A DNA stretch of 64,000 nucleotides from positions 28,986,501 through 29,050,500 of the forward strand of contig OX327690.1 of NCBI GenBank assembly GCA_946807835.1. Direction: 5' to 3'. This stretch comes from Ailanthus altissimus. Taxonomy: Eukaryota > Streptophyta > Magnoliopsida > Sapindales > Simaroubaceae. Under the pieces are notes generated by a model. The model was not told the origin of the DNA and made no database searches. It saw nothing but the letters and a program-made list of their open reading frames with translations. Shown piece by piece: positions 26,810 through 39,900 of this stretch. Each line of letters starts with the position of its first letter. Within the stretch, counting starts at the first letter, position 1. The position numbers and the translations under genes are program-made.

Positions 26810-27044
26810 CTCATGATCAGTTTGACACTGTGGATCTTCTTCTGGTTCAGCTTGTAAATTATTCCTAAGAGGAGTTTGAGATTGTAACTTTACCTCAAGG
26901 TAGATCTAGTTCAAGATTCAGAAAAGGGTCAATATAAGGATCTTTTGAAGTAATCTCTAGAGTTTTTCCTTATCCGAACAGGTTTTGCAAGAAAATAGGA
27001 TTTTCCTCTACCTTACTTTGAGTTCTCCATGACTCATTTATTTT
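26810..27044 (-). pseudogene. Copia-3 integrase-to-RT hinge remnant
   Basis: On the minus strand VMENSK near 27030 matches the end of the integrase core. Below it reads LQSQTPLRNNLQAEPEEDPQ, typical of the acidic hinge before Copia RT. Stops are present. Confidence 0.65.
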
Positions 27045-28575
27045 TGTTAGGGTCGGTGCTTACGTGCCATCCCTGAATGTACATATACTTGTATTTATAC
27101 AAGTGTACATTTTTATTAAATCGCTAATACTAATTTATATGGTATTATGCATGTAACGTTACAGACATTGTAGATCTGAAGGAGTTCGAATTTGATCTAA
27201 AGATGTTTAGATAAGTGCTCATAGTGAGCCACGCTGAGAGATATAATTGCTAAATGTTAGCACAGTTAAGTGTTAACTGGTTATAATACTTAGTATATCC
27301 AAGAGTTGGAGCCTTGTCTGTAATGGGATATAGACCTGGGAATATATTAGTAACTGCATAGTTACAAGAGTTGCAATCGGGTGCCAGGAAATGCAAGTTG
27401 CGTAAGTATGTTCTCGATTATTTGTCCCTGATCTATTTCTGTCGATGCGGGTCTATCGGTGGATATTTTTAAATATAGATCAGCATATGTCATACCTATA
27501 AAGTATAGATGGTTGTTCCTAGCCGACTGTGAACTTGGAGCTCGTATTGACGTATGGGTATCCAATTAGGACTGGATATGGGACAGACTCACGAGGGCCT
27601 CCGATAGACATTCTATGTAAGCCGTTAACGGAGGGTTCTCTCTAGTTGAGTAGTATACGTGATCCTTTGACCTGAGTGCCATGGTGGGCTTGTAAGTGAT
27701 TCACCATACTTTGGTTCCATGCATGTCACAGACCTTTCATGGTGTGACCGCTGGGTATGGTCCGATGCTTATGGAGTCCAATGCGTACAGATATGGGATT
27801 CGTCAGCTCCCATAGGGAGTTTGATATCCAGATGCTTCGAGACTGTATCTCAGAAAGTCTTGTGGCCACAAGCAACCCACTCGGAAAAGAGTTCCGTCAG
27901 GGTAGAACAATATGGCAAAAGAGTTTGCGCATATTGTTCAGTGGGATACAAGTCTGGAGATAGGATATGGATGAGCACTAGGGAATTTGACGGTGATAAT
28001 CTATATCCCCGCACATCCAGGATATCATGACGAAAGGACTATACGTATGCATTGTAACCTCAGCTTGTATGGTTCAACGCGCTGATTTGTATATCCGTGA
28101 CGTGTGCGTGTGGCATTGCTCACGGACTCATGGAATAGTTCCATTTGACAAATCGGGCGTAGGACTTAGGGAGTCCCGCGATATGGAGTATACTCACTGT
28201 GCACTGGGGCAGCGTGCCGGAATAAAGTGTTTAATCTAGTAATATTCAGTAATACCACAGGAATGCGTACGTGTCTATATTTAAATGTTAAATACAACAA
28301 TTAGTCAATAATTGTTATTTACTAATTGTATAATGACACGTGGCGCATTGCGGACCCTCAGTTGAGTTTACCCAAGTGCGGATTTAGTGGGACCCATTAG
28401 GGGGTAAACTTGGTAACTATTTATGAGGGACAAAATGGTAATTTCTCATTGTGATTATTTAATTGTTAAATAATCAAATATCTCTCTTATTATATTATAT
28501 AATATTTTATTATTAGATATTATATATATATTAAAAAAAAGTAATGGGTGCCATATAGTGCCATTCCTAATGGCA
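27045..28575 (+). mobile_element. Solo LTR, family C copy 1
   Basis: 1,531 bp from TGTTAGGGTC to CCTAATGGCA, with a perfect 5-bp TSD ATTTT at 27040-27044 and 28576-28580. It splits the Copia-3 integrase. The first half is homologous to 44174 onward and 46756 onward. Open frames inside it (27362-28239) overlap on both strands and show no domain. Confidence 0.9.
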
Positions 28576-28580
28576 ATTTT

Positions 28581-29145
28581 CACATAGTTTTTTCTCAAGT
28601 AGTCATCAACCAAGAATAGAAAATACCTATTACCACCATATATTGTTATATTTGTCGGCCCTCACAAGTCAACATAGATATATTTTAGAACTCCATCAAT
28701 CTTGTAATTAGTGGTATTAAACTAAGCATGTTTAATTTTTTTAACGTACAATATTCATATAATTCTAGCCCAATCAGCCATCTATTTCTAATGATACTAT
28801 ATTCTCCCAAGTATAGTAAGCTTTATTTTTCCACGTGGCCAAATCTCTTTTGCTATAACTCAGTCTCATTATACCCTACATAAGCAGCAATAAAAATATA
28901 TCAAGTGAAAATGTATCATTGTAAAATATACAAATTAGCCTACTTAATATGCTTTATCATAAACATAGAACTCTTGCTTCCTTAGTTGTCCATTTTTAAT
29001 TTTACAAGTATATCCTAATTCATCTAGAACCTCTAAAGATATCAAGTACTTCTTTCATTCAAGAACATGTCTTATATATTTCAATATCCTTATTGTTTTA
29101 TCATGCAACTTTATGGGAATTGTACCTATTCAATCACATTGTATG
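28581..29145 (-). pseudogene. Copia-3 GAG-pre-integrase and integrase remnant
   Basis: Conceptual minus-strand reading gives KRFGHV (zinc-binding pre-integrase) and then, near 28580-28700, YVDLWGP, GGNRYF and VDDY pieces of the Copia integrase core, with several stops and shifts. Confidence 0.75.
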
Positions 29146-31993
29146 TGTAGTAACCAGTATCCACGACTGGTAAGAATAAGTATTTATATGTATAAATATA
29201 CGTATTTTATTTGTATGTTGGTGATACTTGAATTATATATTGTTATTAGTAATATTTTTATAGGTTAAGGATATACGATTAGTATTGGGTTTATTTGTAT
29301 GACTTTAGATTTATTTTAGGGACCAAATTGTTATACTTTGAAAGTTTTGGGGGCAAATTCGTAAATACCAAAAATTAGCCTCTTAGTATAAAAATACACT
29401 TTTGAACCCTAATTTACCATTTTTAGGTCGAGCTACCCATTTTAAGAGAGAGAAGAGAGAAATAGAGGAGAGAGAAAGAGGAGAAGAAGAAGAAAAAGAA
29501 GAAGAAATTGGAATTTTGAATTTCAAGAGGTATATCATACGTATTTCTCAATTTATTGGTATTAATTAAGTTAATTCCTTTAAGTTTTGATTTCTGAAAA
29601 TATGTATAATTGAGGATTTGTTGTGTATTTCGTAAGATCATATGAGAATTGATGATGATCTATAAGATAGTTTGATAAATCATGATGAATTGTGGAATTT
29701 CTGCTGGATAACCTCTTGATCTAGGAATTTTATAAATTGTTGTGATTCGATTCTGGTTTTGAATTTTGAGTATATGAAATTAGACATGTTAAGGATCATC
29801 TGAGACTTTGAATCGATTGAAAATTCTGGAAATTGAATTTATAGTGAATTTACCAAAATAACCCTGAAATTCTGGAAATTTCCTGTGTAAACAGTATAGT
29901 ACAGTGAAAAATAATTTTTGTCATACTGAATGATCTTCAAAAATTATAAATTTGTGGAATATGATAAGTTTATATGTCTAATATGATATACTCGGAATTG
30001 AGAATTTAGATCAATGTGGTTGAAGTGTTATGAATTTCTAAAGTATATCAGCTCATTGCAATATTTGATTAACAGATTTTTAAAGTTATAGAATAGAATA
30101 GTTTTAAAATACTTTTGGCAGTGATTTGGAATTGAAATATTTATCATGGACTGAGATATGTGTTAAGAGTAATTATGTGGTAGTTTTATAATTTTTTAGT
30201 TAGTATATGATTTTATAAAATTGAGAGATTGAATACTGTTCAGTAAGTATCTTGATCCTGTCAGGTTTGTAGTTTGGATTCGATGGTGTGTATGGAATGG
30301 ATTGTATAGGAAATTTGATATAATATTCATATATAAGAAGGATATATGAGTCAAGAATGGTATATTCTGATTTTGGAGTAATTGGACATCATTTGATGTA
30401 TTAGAAATTTTTGTTAAGTGTAAGTGGTCAGAATGACAGGTTTTGAGAAACCAAATATTTAGACCAATTTGATGTGATAAATGCATTATGTATAATTTTG
30501 TAAGCTATTTAAAATATTTTGTGTGAATTGTGAGGCTTATGAAAGGATTAATCTCCATTGATAGGTTAAGGAGATTTAAGCCTTGTAGCTGAAAGTGTTA
30601 AGAGGTAAGTATACTAGACTTTTTATTGAAATCACAATAAACATAGTAATTGTTTTGTATGATTTTGCAAATGGGGTTAAGAATATGTTTATGTTATGTC
30701 AAAGTATATTTTGATATGAAATGTGAATATATGTTTCTGAATGTGAGCATTGACATTGAGCATGGACATACATGTGTTTTTGTAAGTGAGCTTTCAAAAT
30801 AAGATGTGTTTAATAAAGAAAGCTTTTGAAGTGTAATATGTCCATGAGAAATATTTTGTATTTTGAGGGTACTTGAACTCACTGTTAACTTAGTAGGCAT
30901 TTTATGTGATTTGTGGAGCCTTTATGTGTGGCCTTTCCTTTGGGATTGGTATATGTTATGTGTTCCGTATGTAGGGAGGATCCTATTGGTACCTAAAGGA
31001 AGAGTGAGTCATCACATTCGTGTGGTGGCGTATTGGTGCATGTGAGAGGACTCACCGATGATCAGGGTGAGGGTTTGGCTTTTACCTTCGGGCATAAGCA
31101 TTATATATGTGTTATTCAAGACCTCACTTGTACTATTCCTCTCATACGGTATGTCACCTACGAGTGACATTTGGCTCATTATGTGATATGTGATATGTAA
31201 GTCCTACTAAGTAGTAGTTGAGTGATGGTATTCCTATTATGTGTTTTGAAAGAATGTGTAAGCGCTTACATGATATGTGATTTGATAATATTATGATTTT
31301 GATTGATCACAGCATATCATACATATGCATTGTGTACATATATGTATTTGTATTTGATATATGAAAAATTAGTATGCTTACTGAGTTTTATACTCATTAT
31401 AGTTTATGGTGATTTCAGGTAAATAAGGAGCATGTGTGCTTAGCGGATTTGGCAAGGCTTCTGCTGTTCCTTGGGTTCCCTAAGTTGCTAGGTTATCGAG
31501 TGTTTCATTTGGGGACACGTGGGATATGATATTTGATTTGTCCCTATTGAATAAATACTTATGTATTATTTCATTGTGTGTGGATTGGATTTGGTTTAAG
31601 TTTTATAAAGTGTGGTTATTGGATGATTTTAAGTAAGAATTTGCAATGGATATATTCTGGGCTCTCGGTAACAAAGTTGCTACTGGTGACGTAGTAGAGT
31701 GTTAATCTCTGAGAAAACTCTGCGTATCTCCGGTTTAATAATTGTCCCAGTCATAATTCAATTACTATAATTCTGAAAGAAATTGAAATGAATGTTTAAA
31801 TATTGTTAAGAGAAGTTTATATTTATATGTTAGGTTATGGTTGATTTTAGTGTTGAACTTACTAGCAACTTGCTAAGGATTTCTGTGTTGAATGAAAGTT
31901 GAAAATTTTGTGTAATATTATTTATGAGTGCACATGCAGTGAATGAATGTAAGTGATGTCGTGTGTCGGATCTTTTGGGTCTGGGGCGTGACA
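29146..31993 (+). mobile_element. Solo LTR, family T copy 1 (Tekay/Del-like Ty3/gypsy)
   Basis: 2,848 bp from TGTAGTAACC to GGGGCGTGACA. Flanks GTATG (29141-29145) and GTATA (31994-31998) fit a TSD with one change. The very long LTR, with TGTAGTAAC and GGCGTGACA termini, is typical of Tekay/Del chromoviruses (family knowledge). It is inserted between Copia-3 protease and integrase. Homologous to 32946-35579 in the same orientation. Confidence 0.85.
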
Positions 31994-31998
31994 GTATA

Positions 31999-32945
31999 AA
32001 TTATTATTCTCTATTAGTACCTTATCCTTGTCATATTATTCATATGTATCAAATCAGTATTGGTTAAGACTTATATGATAAGTGCATTCGGATTCTAAAA
32101 CTCAATCTTTTAGATTTTTCTCCACTGAAACTATGAGAACATCTGAACTATCACACCCATAAAAAGCTATTGTTGTATATGCATGATCTACACTATTTTC
32201 TTTTAATGTCTCAATTCTTTGATAGTAGTTTATCTTTAAGTACTGCTCATTTCCACAGTGATAACACTTTCTTATATCAGCCTTTAACGTAAACTTGGAT
32301 TTTCTTATATACTTCCCTTTTTTTTTTCCTCTAGTTTTCCTCTAGCAAACAAGTTTTTTCCAGTATCTTTTTTTTCTCAATTTTTTTTTCTTCTTCCTTT
32401 AGTTTTAGTGTAGTCAAGTAATCTTTTACACTAAGGCTTTCAATACCATATTTAATGGCTGATTTTACTTCATTGGAAGAACTTGACAATGAATTTAAGA
32501 GAATAACAACTTGATTCTTATCACTAATTGCTTCACCAGTATTTGTTAAGTCTATATAGATCATCTTGAATTCATTAAGCCTCTATTATAAACCTTTAGA
32601 GGAGTCTATCTGAGAGTTAAATAACTTTTTTTTTTCAAAAGAATCTTACTAGATAAAAGATTTAGAAATAAACAGACTTTCAAGCTTACTAAAAAAATCC
32701 TTTGTTGTAGTATCTTCATTGACTTGTCTTAGTACATTGTTAAATAACTACAAGATGATGGTGCTGAATACAATTTCACCCATCTTTGACATCATTTCAT
32801 CACTTACTAAAGTTTCTTCTTGTTTTGTCTAAAGTAAGGCTTTAGTAATCTTTTACTAAACTAGCAAGGCTTTCATCTTTTTCTGCCAAAGACGAAAATA
32901 TCCCTTCTCATTAAATTTCTCCACCTCAAATTTGGTGGTCACCAT
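31999..32945 (-). pseudogene. Copia-3 gag and protease remnant
   Basis: The gag ATG (32943-32945) begins MVTTKFEVEKFNEKGYF. A later open piece at 32564-32331 (VVILLNSLSSSSNEVKSAI) matches mid-Gag. A degraded CCHC knuckle (CYHCGNE) lies near 32260, and a protease-like VLESECTYHIS with the catalytic DSG lost lies near 32100. There are many stops. Confidence 0.85.
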
Positions 32946-35579
32946 TGTAGTAATTACTTATCCAACACCGAAAAGAATGAATATTTATAAATATGTATTA
33001 ATTTATTTGTATGTGGATAATACTTGATTTATGTATTGTTATTAGTATTTTTTGTATAGATTAAGGACATATTATTAGCATTGGGTTTATTTGCAAGACT
33101 TTAGATTTATTTTAGGGACCAAATTATAATACTTTGAAAGTTTTAGGGGTTAATTTATAAATATTAAAAGTTAGCCTCTTAGTATAAAAATACACATTTA
33201 AACCCTAATTTACTCATTTTGGGTCGAGCCACCCCTTTAGAGAGAGAAAAGAGAGAAATAGAGGGGAGATAAAGAGAAGAAGAAGAAGAAGAAGAAGAAG
33301 AAGAAGAAGAAGAAGAAGAAGAAGAAGAAGAAGAAAAAGAAGCAGAAATTAGAATTTTAAGTTTTAAGAGGTATATCATAATTATTTCTCAATTTATTGG
33401 TATTAATTAAGTTAATTCCTTTAAGTTTTGATTTCTATAAACATTTACAATTGAGTATTTGATATGGATTTTGTAAGATATATTGAGAATTGATGATGAT
33501 TATGTAGATAACTTGATAAATCATGATGAATTGCATAATTTCTACTTGATAGTCTCTTGAATCGAGACTTTTATAAATTGTTGTACTTATATTTTGGTTT
33601 TTGATTTTGAGAATATGAAATTAGACATGTTTAGAATCATTTGAGACTTTGAATCGATTAAAAATTTAAGAAATTGAATTTGTAATGAATTTACAAAGAT
33701 GACCCTGAAATTATGAAAATTTCTTGTGTTAACAGTATGCGGAAGTGGTGAACAATTTTCGGTCTACTATATGATCTTAAAAAATTACTAAGTTTTGGAA
33801 TATGATTATTTTACATGTATAATATGATATATTCATAATTTAGAATTTATATCAATGTGATCAAATTATTATGATTTTCTAAAATATATCAGCTCACTAT
33901 ACTATTTGATAAACAGATTTTTAAAGCTATGAAATAAAATGGTTCTAAAATACTTTTGGTAGGAATTTTGAAGTAAAACATTTGTCATGGATTGAGATAC
34001 GTGTTAAGAGTAATTTTGTGATATTTTTATAATTTTTGAGTTAGTATATGATTTTATAAAATTGGGAGACTGAATACTATTCAGTAAATATCTTAATCCT
34101 GTCAAGATAATCGTTTGGATTTGATGGTGTTTATGAAATGGATTGTGTAAGCATTATGATATAATATTTATATATAAGAAGGATATATGAGTAAAGAATG
34201 ATATATTCTGATTTTGGAGCAATTGGACATCATTTGATATATAAAATTATTTTATTAAGTGTAAGTGGCCAGAATGATAAATTTTGAGAAACCAAGTCAT
34301 TAGACCAATTCAATGAGATAAATGCAATATGTGTAATTTTGTAAACTATTTAAAGTATTTTGTGAATGGTGAGGCTTATGAAAGGATTAATCTCCATTGA
34401 TAGGTTAAGGAGAATTAAGCCCTATACTCGAAAGTGTTAAGAAGTAAGTATACTAGACTTTTATTAAAATCACAATAAACATAGTAATTGTTTATGCATG
34501 AATTTGTGAATGTCCCTTGTAATATGTTTATATTATGTTAAAGTATATTTTGATATGAAATGTGAAAGACATGTGTTTATGAATGTGAGCATGGATATAC
34601 ATATTTTTATAAAAGTGAGTTTTCAAAATGAAATGTATTTAACAAAGAAAGCTTTTGAAGTGTAATATGTCCATGAGAAACATTTTGTGTTTTGAGGATG
34701 CTTGACCCACTATTGACTTAGTAGGCATCTTATGTGATTTGTGGAGCCCTTATGTATGGCCTTTCCTTCGGGATTGGTATATTTTATGTGTTCCGTATGT
34801 AGGGAGGATCCTATTAGTACCTAAAAGAAGAGTGAGTTATCACATTCGTGTGGTGGCGTATTGGTGCATGTGAGAGGACTCACCGATGATCAGGGTGAGG
34901 GTTTGGCTCTTACCTTTGAGCATGAACGTTATATATGTGTAATTTAAACCTCACTTGTGCTATTTCTCTCATACAGTATGTCATCGACGGGTGATATTTG
35001 ACTCATTATGTGATATGAAAGTCATACTAAGTAGTAATTGGGTAATGATATTCTTATTATATGTTTTAAAAGAATGTGTAAGTACTTACCTGACATGTGA
35101 TTTGATAAGATTATGATTTTGATTTATCACGGCATATCATACATATGTATTGTGTATATATATGTATTTGTATTTTGATATATGAAAAACTAGTATGCTT
35201 ACTGAGTTTTATACTCATTATAGTTTATGGTAATTTTAGGTAAATAAAATATATGTGTGCTTAGTGAATTTGTCCCTTGGGTTTCCTAAGTTGTTAGGTT
35301 GTTAAGTATTTCATTTGTGGACACGTAGTTTAAGATATTTGATTTGTCTGTATTGAATAAATACTTATGTATTATTTTATTAAGTGTGCTTATATTTAAT
35401 TTATGTTTCACCAAATATGGTCATGGGTTGATTTTTGTGATGAACCTACTAGCTATTTACTAAAGATTCCTATATAGAATTCAAGTTTGAAATTTTATAC
35501 AATATTAATTATGAGTGCACATTATTAAATGAGTGTAAGTTATATCATGTGTCAGATCTTTTAGGCTTGAGACGTGACA
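32946..35579 (+). mobile_element. Solo LTR, family T copy 2 (Tekay/Del-like)
   Basis: 2,634 bp from TGTAGTAATT to GAGACGTGACA, with a perfect 5-bp TSD ACCAT at 32941-32945 and 35580-35584. The target is the start codon of Copia-3 gag. It contains a (GAA)n tract at about 33276-33333. More AT-rich than copy 1, consistent with greater decay. Confidence 0.93.
33276..33333 (+). repeat. (GAA)n microsatellite
   Basis: About 19 perfect GAA units inside solo LTR T copy 2; copy 1 has a shorter impure tract near 29480. The polyserine-like frame on the other strand is only a reading of this tract. Confidence 0.95.
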
Positions 35580-35650
35580 ACCATACTTTAAATTCTTGGT
35601 AAATTATTCTAGAGTTTTCTTTTAATTTTTTGAACCTTCTCTGATACCAT

Positions 35651-36154
35651 TATCAAAAATTTGCACTCCAACTTAAGGATAAAAAAATAAAATCAAAAAG
35701 TAAAACACCAAAAATTTATAATAATTCAATTCTAATTAATTTACATCTATTTTTTGAGCTAATCAATATATCTAATACTATTTTTTAAATCAAAATAATA
35801 CAAAAAAATAAAATTAGAGAGATATTTTAACACATTCTCTCAATATGTTATATTTTTCGCTCTAAAATTGTTTTCTCCTTTTACACTATTTCTCTCCCTC
35901 TTTCTCTGAATTAAAAGAATAAAGAAGAATTGATTGATTCAGAACGTATGAATTCGTGCCTTATACATAGTGGCTGGTTTCATGACTTTTCTTTTACTTT
36001 TTCTCTGATTTGGTTTTCAATAAAAAAGGAGGGATGACTTTGTTTCATATAAGGAAAAGAAAAAGATGCCGTTGCAGAATCCTGTTGTGACTAGGAAAAA
36101 GAAAACTGGTTTTAAAACTGATTCCTAAAAAGCATAAAGACCAACAATTTTATA
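35651..36154 (-). repeat. Copia-3 5' LTR
   Basis: About 504 bp. It preserves the empty target site (GACTTTGTTTCATATAAGG near 36032-36051) for the TRIM-like element in the partner LTR. Confidence 0.85.
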
Positions 36155-36159
36155 GTTCT

Positions 36160-36953
36160 TGAGGATGAGATTATTGAAAATAATACCAACAATAATAAGA
36201 AGCATTACAAGCTTTGAGATATGGAATTATGGATTGTCTTATTTTATTGGAAGGTTGATGATAAAATGAAACTCAAGCATTCAGATTTAAAAAACTACCC
36301 AAATTACTGAAAATTGAAATTGAATTGGATCCAAAAGTGTGACTTTCCAAGATAAATAGATCAGCAATACGGGCTTTATTGGTGATAGAGAAGCTCATGT
36401 TGGTGGGTCTTGAAGCTGTGAAAAAAAAATGTCAAATTTGATCTGCAGTAGTGTCAAATTTGCGCCCAATACACTGAACACCAAACCAATCCTCTCTTTT
36501 GGGACCACCTGGGTACTTTTAAGAATAGTTTGACGGGGGTTGCCGGGTCGACTAGCCGGTTTCGTATTCATTTTTTATTTTTTATTGATTATTAATTTCG
36601 TCTATCAAAGGAGAAATTCGGTGATCACCGCTAGCGTCTGCACTTTTCTATTTTGTATCTTCGTAGCGGGTTAAAAGCTTCTTCTTCTGCCAAAGTTTCT
36701 ACTACTGGGGTGTGAATATTTTGCTCGTCACACATGCATATATACCCTGAGTTGTGATATGTAAATTTTATTTTTGAGCAATCTCCGAGAGCAAACTTTT
36801 AGAGAGTTATTTTATTAAAATCTAGAAAAAAAAAAAACAGTAAAAAACAGCACAAAAGCACACGACAAACTAAAACATAAACCGAAAGTGAGGCACCCCC
36901 ATGTGTTAAGAAGGAGATACTTGACCCAAAATCATCAAGAAGCTTCAATTTAT
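36160..36953. other. Spacer between Copia-3 and the MATE gene
   Basis: No gene recognised. The part near 36750-36953 is likely the MATE 3' UTR on the minus strand. Confidence 0.4.
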
Positions 36954-39900
36954 TTAGTTGGTCAAAAGAGGCTCGTTTGTATCGTCCCACTTATCCAAAC
37001 GATTCTTTGCTTTTTCAACCTGTGAAAATAAAATCAAGAATAGTGTTAGTCTAAATCATAATTAATATGATCGTTAATTTTAAATTAGTAATATTTTTAT
37101 TTATATAATATTAATAAAATTATAATAAATATAAAATAACAAAATAAAAAAAATATAATTAGTTTATAAGCGTGTCAACATCGTGATTGACCTGACATTC
37201 TTTTAATTTTTAGTATAAAAAATAGTAATAGAAATGCCACTATGGAAGCTTTAGAAGATGCCATTTCGTCCTTAAAATTTTGTTCCTATTTATTTGTGAT
37301 ATTACTCATCATTGCTCATTAAATCATACGAGAATGATAAGAATAAGTATCAAATCATACAAAGAATGTTAGGTTGGTTGAGTTTATTTTATTATCGAAT
37401 TGCAATGCCTTTTGATTTTGGGTTCTTCAGGGCGCACTCTCATAATCGAACCAAATAACGTTCTTAATTGTCGATTTGTAAAAAAACAAAAAACAAAAAA
37501 CAGATATATGTCATAATACATTCTATTGTCCACTATAACACCACTAATCAGTAGTAATGAGTCCCTACTAGCAAATTAATTTCGTAAATTAATTTCGCTT
37601 GACATATTTATTGTTAAAATTGATGATTTAAAATTATATTTAAATATAATTTTAAGTTAAAAATTAATAAAAAATTAATACATGATCAAGTACGTATTGG
37701 ACTGACGAGAAATGAATAGAAACAAGAAGTCAAAAATAAAGAAGAGCACGAAAGTATAAGAAGATAATCTTTAAGTGTGAGCGCCGCAATGCTAGATGCT
37801 CAGTGCTGCGATGCTAAAGATAGAACACACAACACCGTGGTGCCAAGTTATGGGATTTTTTTGTCTTGTGTTGTTTTGTATTTTTAAGTCAATTTTGAAC
37901 TTCTATTTTTTTTTATTGACTCTTATTCTAACTATAAATAGAATTTCTAAAATGATTTGAAGCCTAAATAAATTTTGTAACTCTTTAGAATAATCAATCA
38001 TCAACAAGACAGAAAGTAAAAAGTTTAAGTGGCGCTTTGTGTGCAAGAGTGTTGTATAGATCCTTTAAAACTTTAATTATTGAGTATTTTTTTTATAATC
38101 TCTTATATGGAATATTTATGAACTAAATAAAAGAAGTAAGAATTTTGTGATCCACTATAGACGTAGACGTTTATTACCGAATCAAGTAAATTTTTTGTGT
38201 CTTATATATATGATTATTTATTTTTTTGTGTGTGATCTTTTTTACTCTTTGTTATTTGTGAGTGAAATTTTGTACAAAGTGTTTAAAAACACTTTTTTTA
38301 AAGTGTATGCTAAAAATGTTAACCGTTATTATACCTTATCAATTACAAAATAAAAAATAAAAACAGAGATAAATGTATTTATATGATTAAGAACTAATAG
38401 AGTAATTATTTGTATTAAATTTACCTCTTTATGCCAGTCTGTTCGAAATGTGACATATAACAAGATGATAGTCTGCATAAGGGTGCCCCCGATCATTCCA
38501 GACCATATTCCCTACCAAAAAAAAAAAAACACAATAATAACGAAAAACCCATATTATGAAACCCATGTATTATCATATTTTCATCTCCGTTTTAATAAAT
38601 TATTACATACAAAAATTATCAAGTATGAACCCTCACATTTAAATTATTACATAACATATTAAACGTTTCGTATTTTAAAAAATGCATGCAGTACCTTAAC
38701 ACCAAAATCGAACTTGAAGCCGAGAAGACAACCCAATGGAACACCAACAATGTAGTAACATCCCACATTAACATAAGCCACAAATGCTTGCCATCCACAT
38801 CCAACAGCCACTCCTGTAATTACATACATACGCACACATATAAATATATATATATATATATATATATCATTTCATATTTGCTTTTAATCAATCATTAAGG
38901 ACTCAAATTAAACTTAGCAATAATTGACAAAATGAATGACTAAATTATGGGAGAGTTGAAATTAAAGTATAAGTAAGTCTAATAATATATATTATTATAT
39001 ATATAATTGGAATAAAAAGTTTACATTGATGTAGCATATAATGTTATAATTATTGATTGGTATTAAATAATTACTATATTAATAAAAAATAAAAAATTAA
39101 TAACTATTTGATAAGTGATAGTCACTGATTGATGACACACCATTTGTGATACAATTTTATATTTTACTATATGTGTAGCACTACTATATATAATTAAATC
39201 TTAATTTTATATATGAATTAGGTAAATGTTTCTTTGTTTGACAGTTCGGATTATAGTTTAATACTTAATCAATTCACTAATAATTTTATGTTATGCAAAT
39301 TTTTATGGCAGCAAATTTTTGACATAATTTCTTACATAAATTTTAGACTGTTGCATCATTACACTTTTAATGGTTGAGATTAAATCTCAAATTTGCACAA
39401 ATTGTAGTGCATTAATTATATATATTTAATTGTATCTTAACCATTAAGAGTCAATTTTAGAGCAGAGGAGAGATCTTTGTCAAGAGATGGGTTTGACCTA
39501 TTTGTTTGGAGAGTGGAGAATTGAATGGATGGTTGTTAAGTCAAGATAGAGGTGATATGAAGCTGGGTGAACCTGTATAGTGCATAGGTATTGGTTAGTG
39601 GTAAGCGTCGGCAGGTTGGCTAGCGACGACTCTTTGATACTCAAGTTAGTTGGAGAACTCAATGGTAAACGTTTCTTTAAGGTATAACCCTAGAGAGAAT
39701 TAGAGAAAAAGAAAAAAAAATCGTTTCTAGGGTTTCTCATGTCTTCCTTCGAGTGTGTGCAAAAAGTAAAAGTATAACACACGAAATCTAAGATTCTCGA
39801 GGCTATACTAGCAGGGTAAGATGGATTAAGTGAGGGTTAGGTATCAGAATCTCACATCGTCTGAATAGATAAATTTTTTGGGCTATATATATAGAGCCCA

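Larger units (their letters stand above)
22867..36154 (-). mobile_element. Copia-3: decayed Copia element expanded by five nested insertions
   Basis: The 3' LTR is at 22867-24719 (interrupted by a TRIM-like element) and the 5' LTR at 35651-36154. They share TGTCGGAAATT/TATCAAAAATT starts and matching ends (AATTTACA/TTTTATA). Flanks GTTAT (22862-22866) and GTTCT (36155-36159) look like a TSD with one change. A tRNA-Met primer-binding site complement (CTGATACCAT, 35641-35650) abuts the right LTR, so the element is minus-oriented. From its 5' side it holds gag, knuckle/protease, pre-integrase and integrase, hinge and RNase H fragments, separated by solo LTRs. No RT is recognisable; RNase H and hinge meet directly once the family A LTR is removed. 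Confidence 0.85.

Noticed and set aside
27719..28239. Three overlapping plus-strand frames (60-100 codons)
   Set aside because: They sit inside solo LTR C copy 1, overlap in different frames and have no family match that I know.
33179..33379. Polyserine-coding minus-strand frame
   Set aside because: It is the (GAA)n tract of solo LTR T copy 2 read on the other strand.
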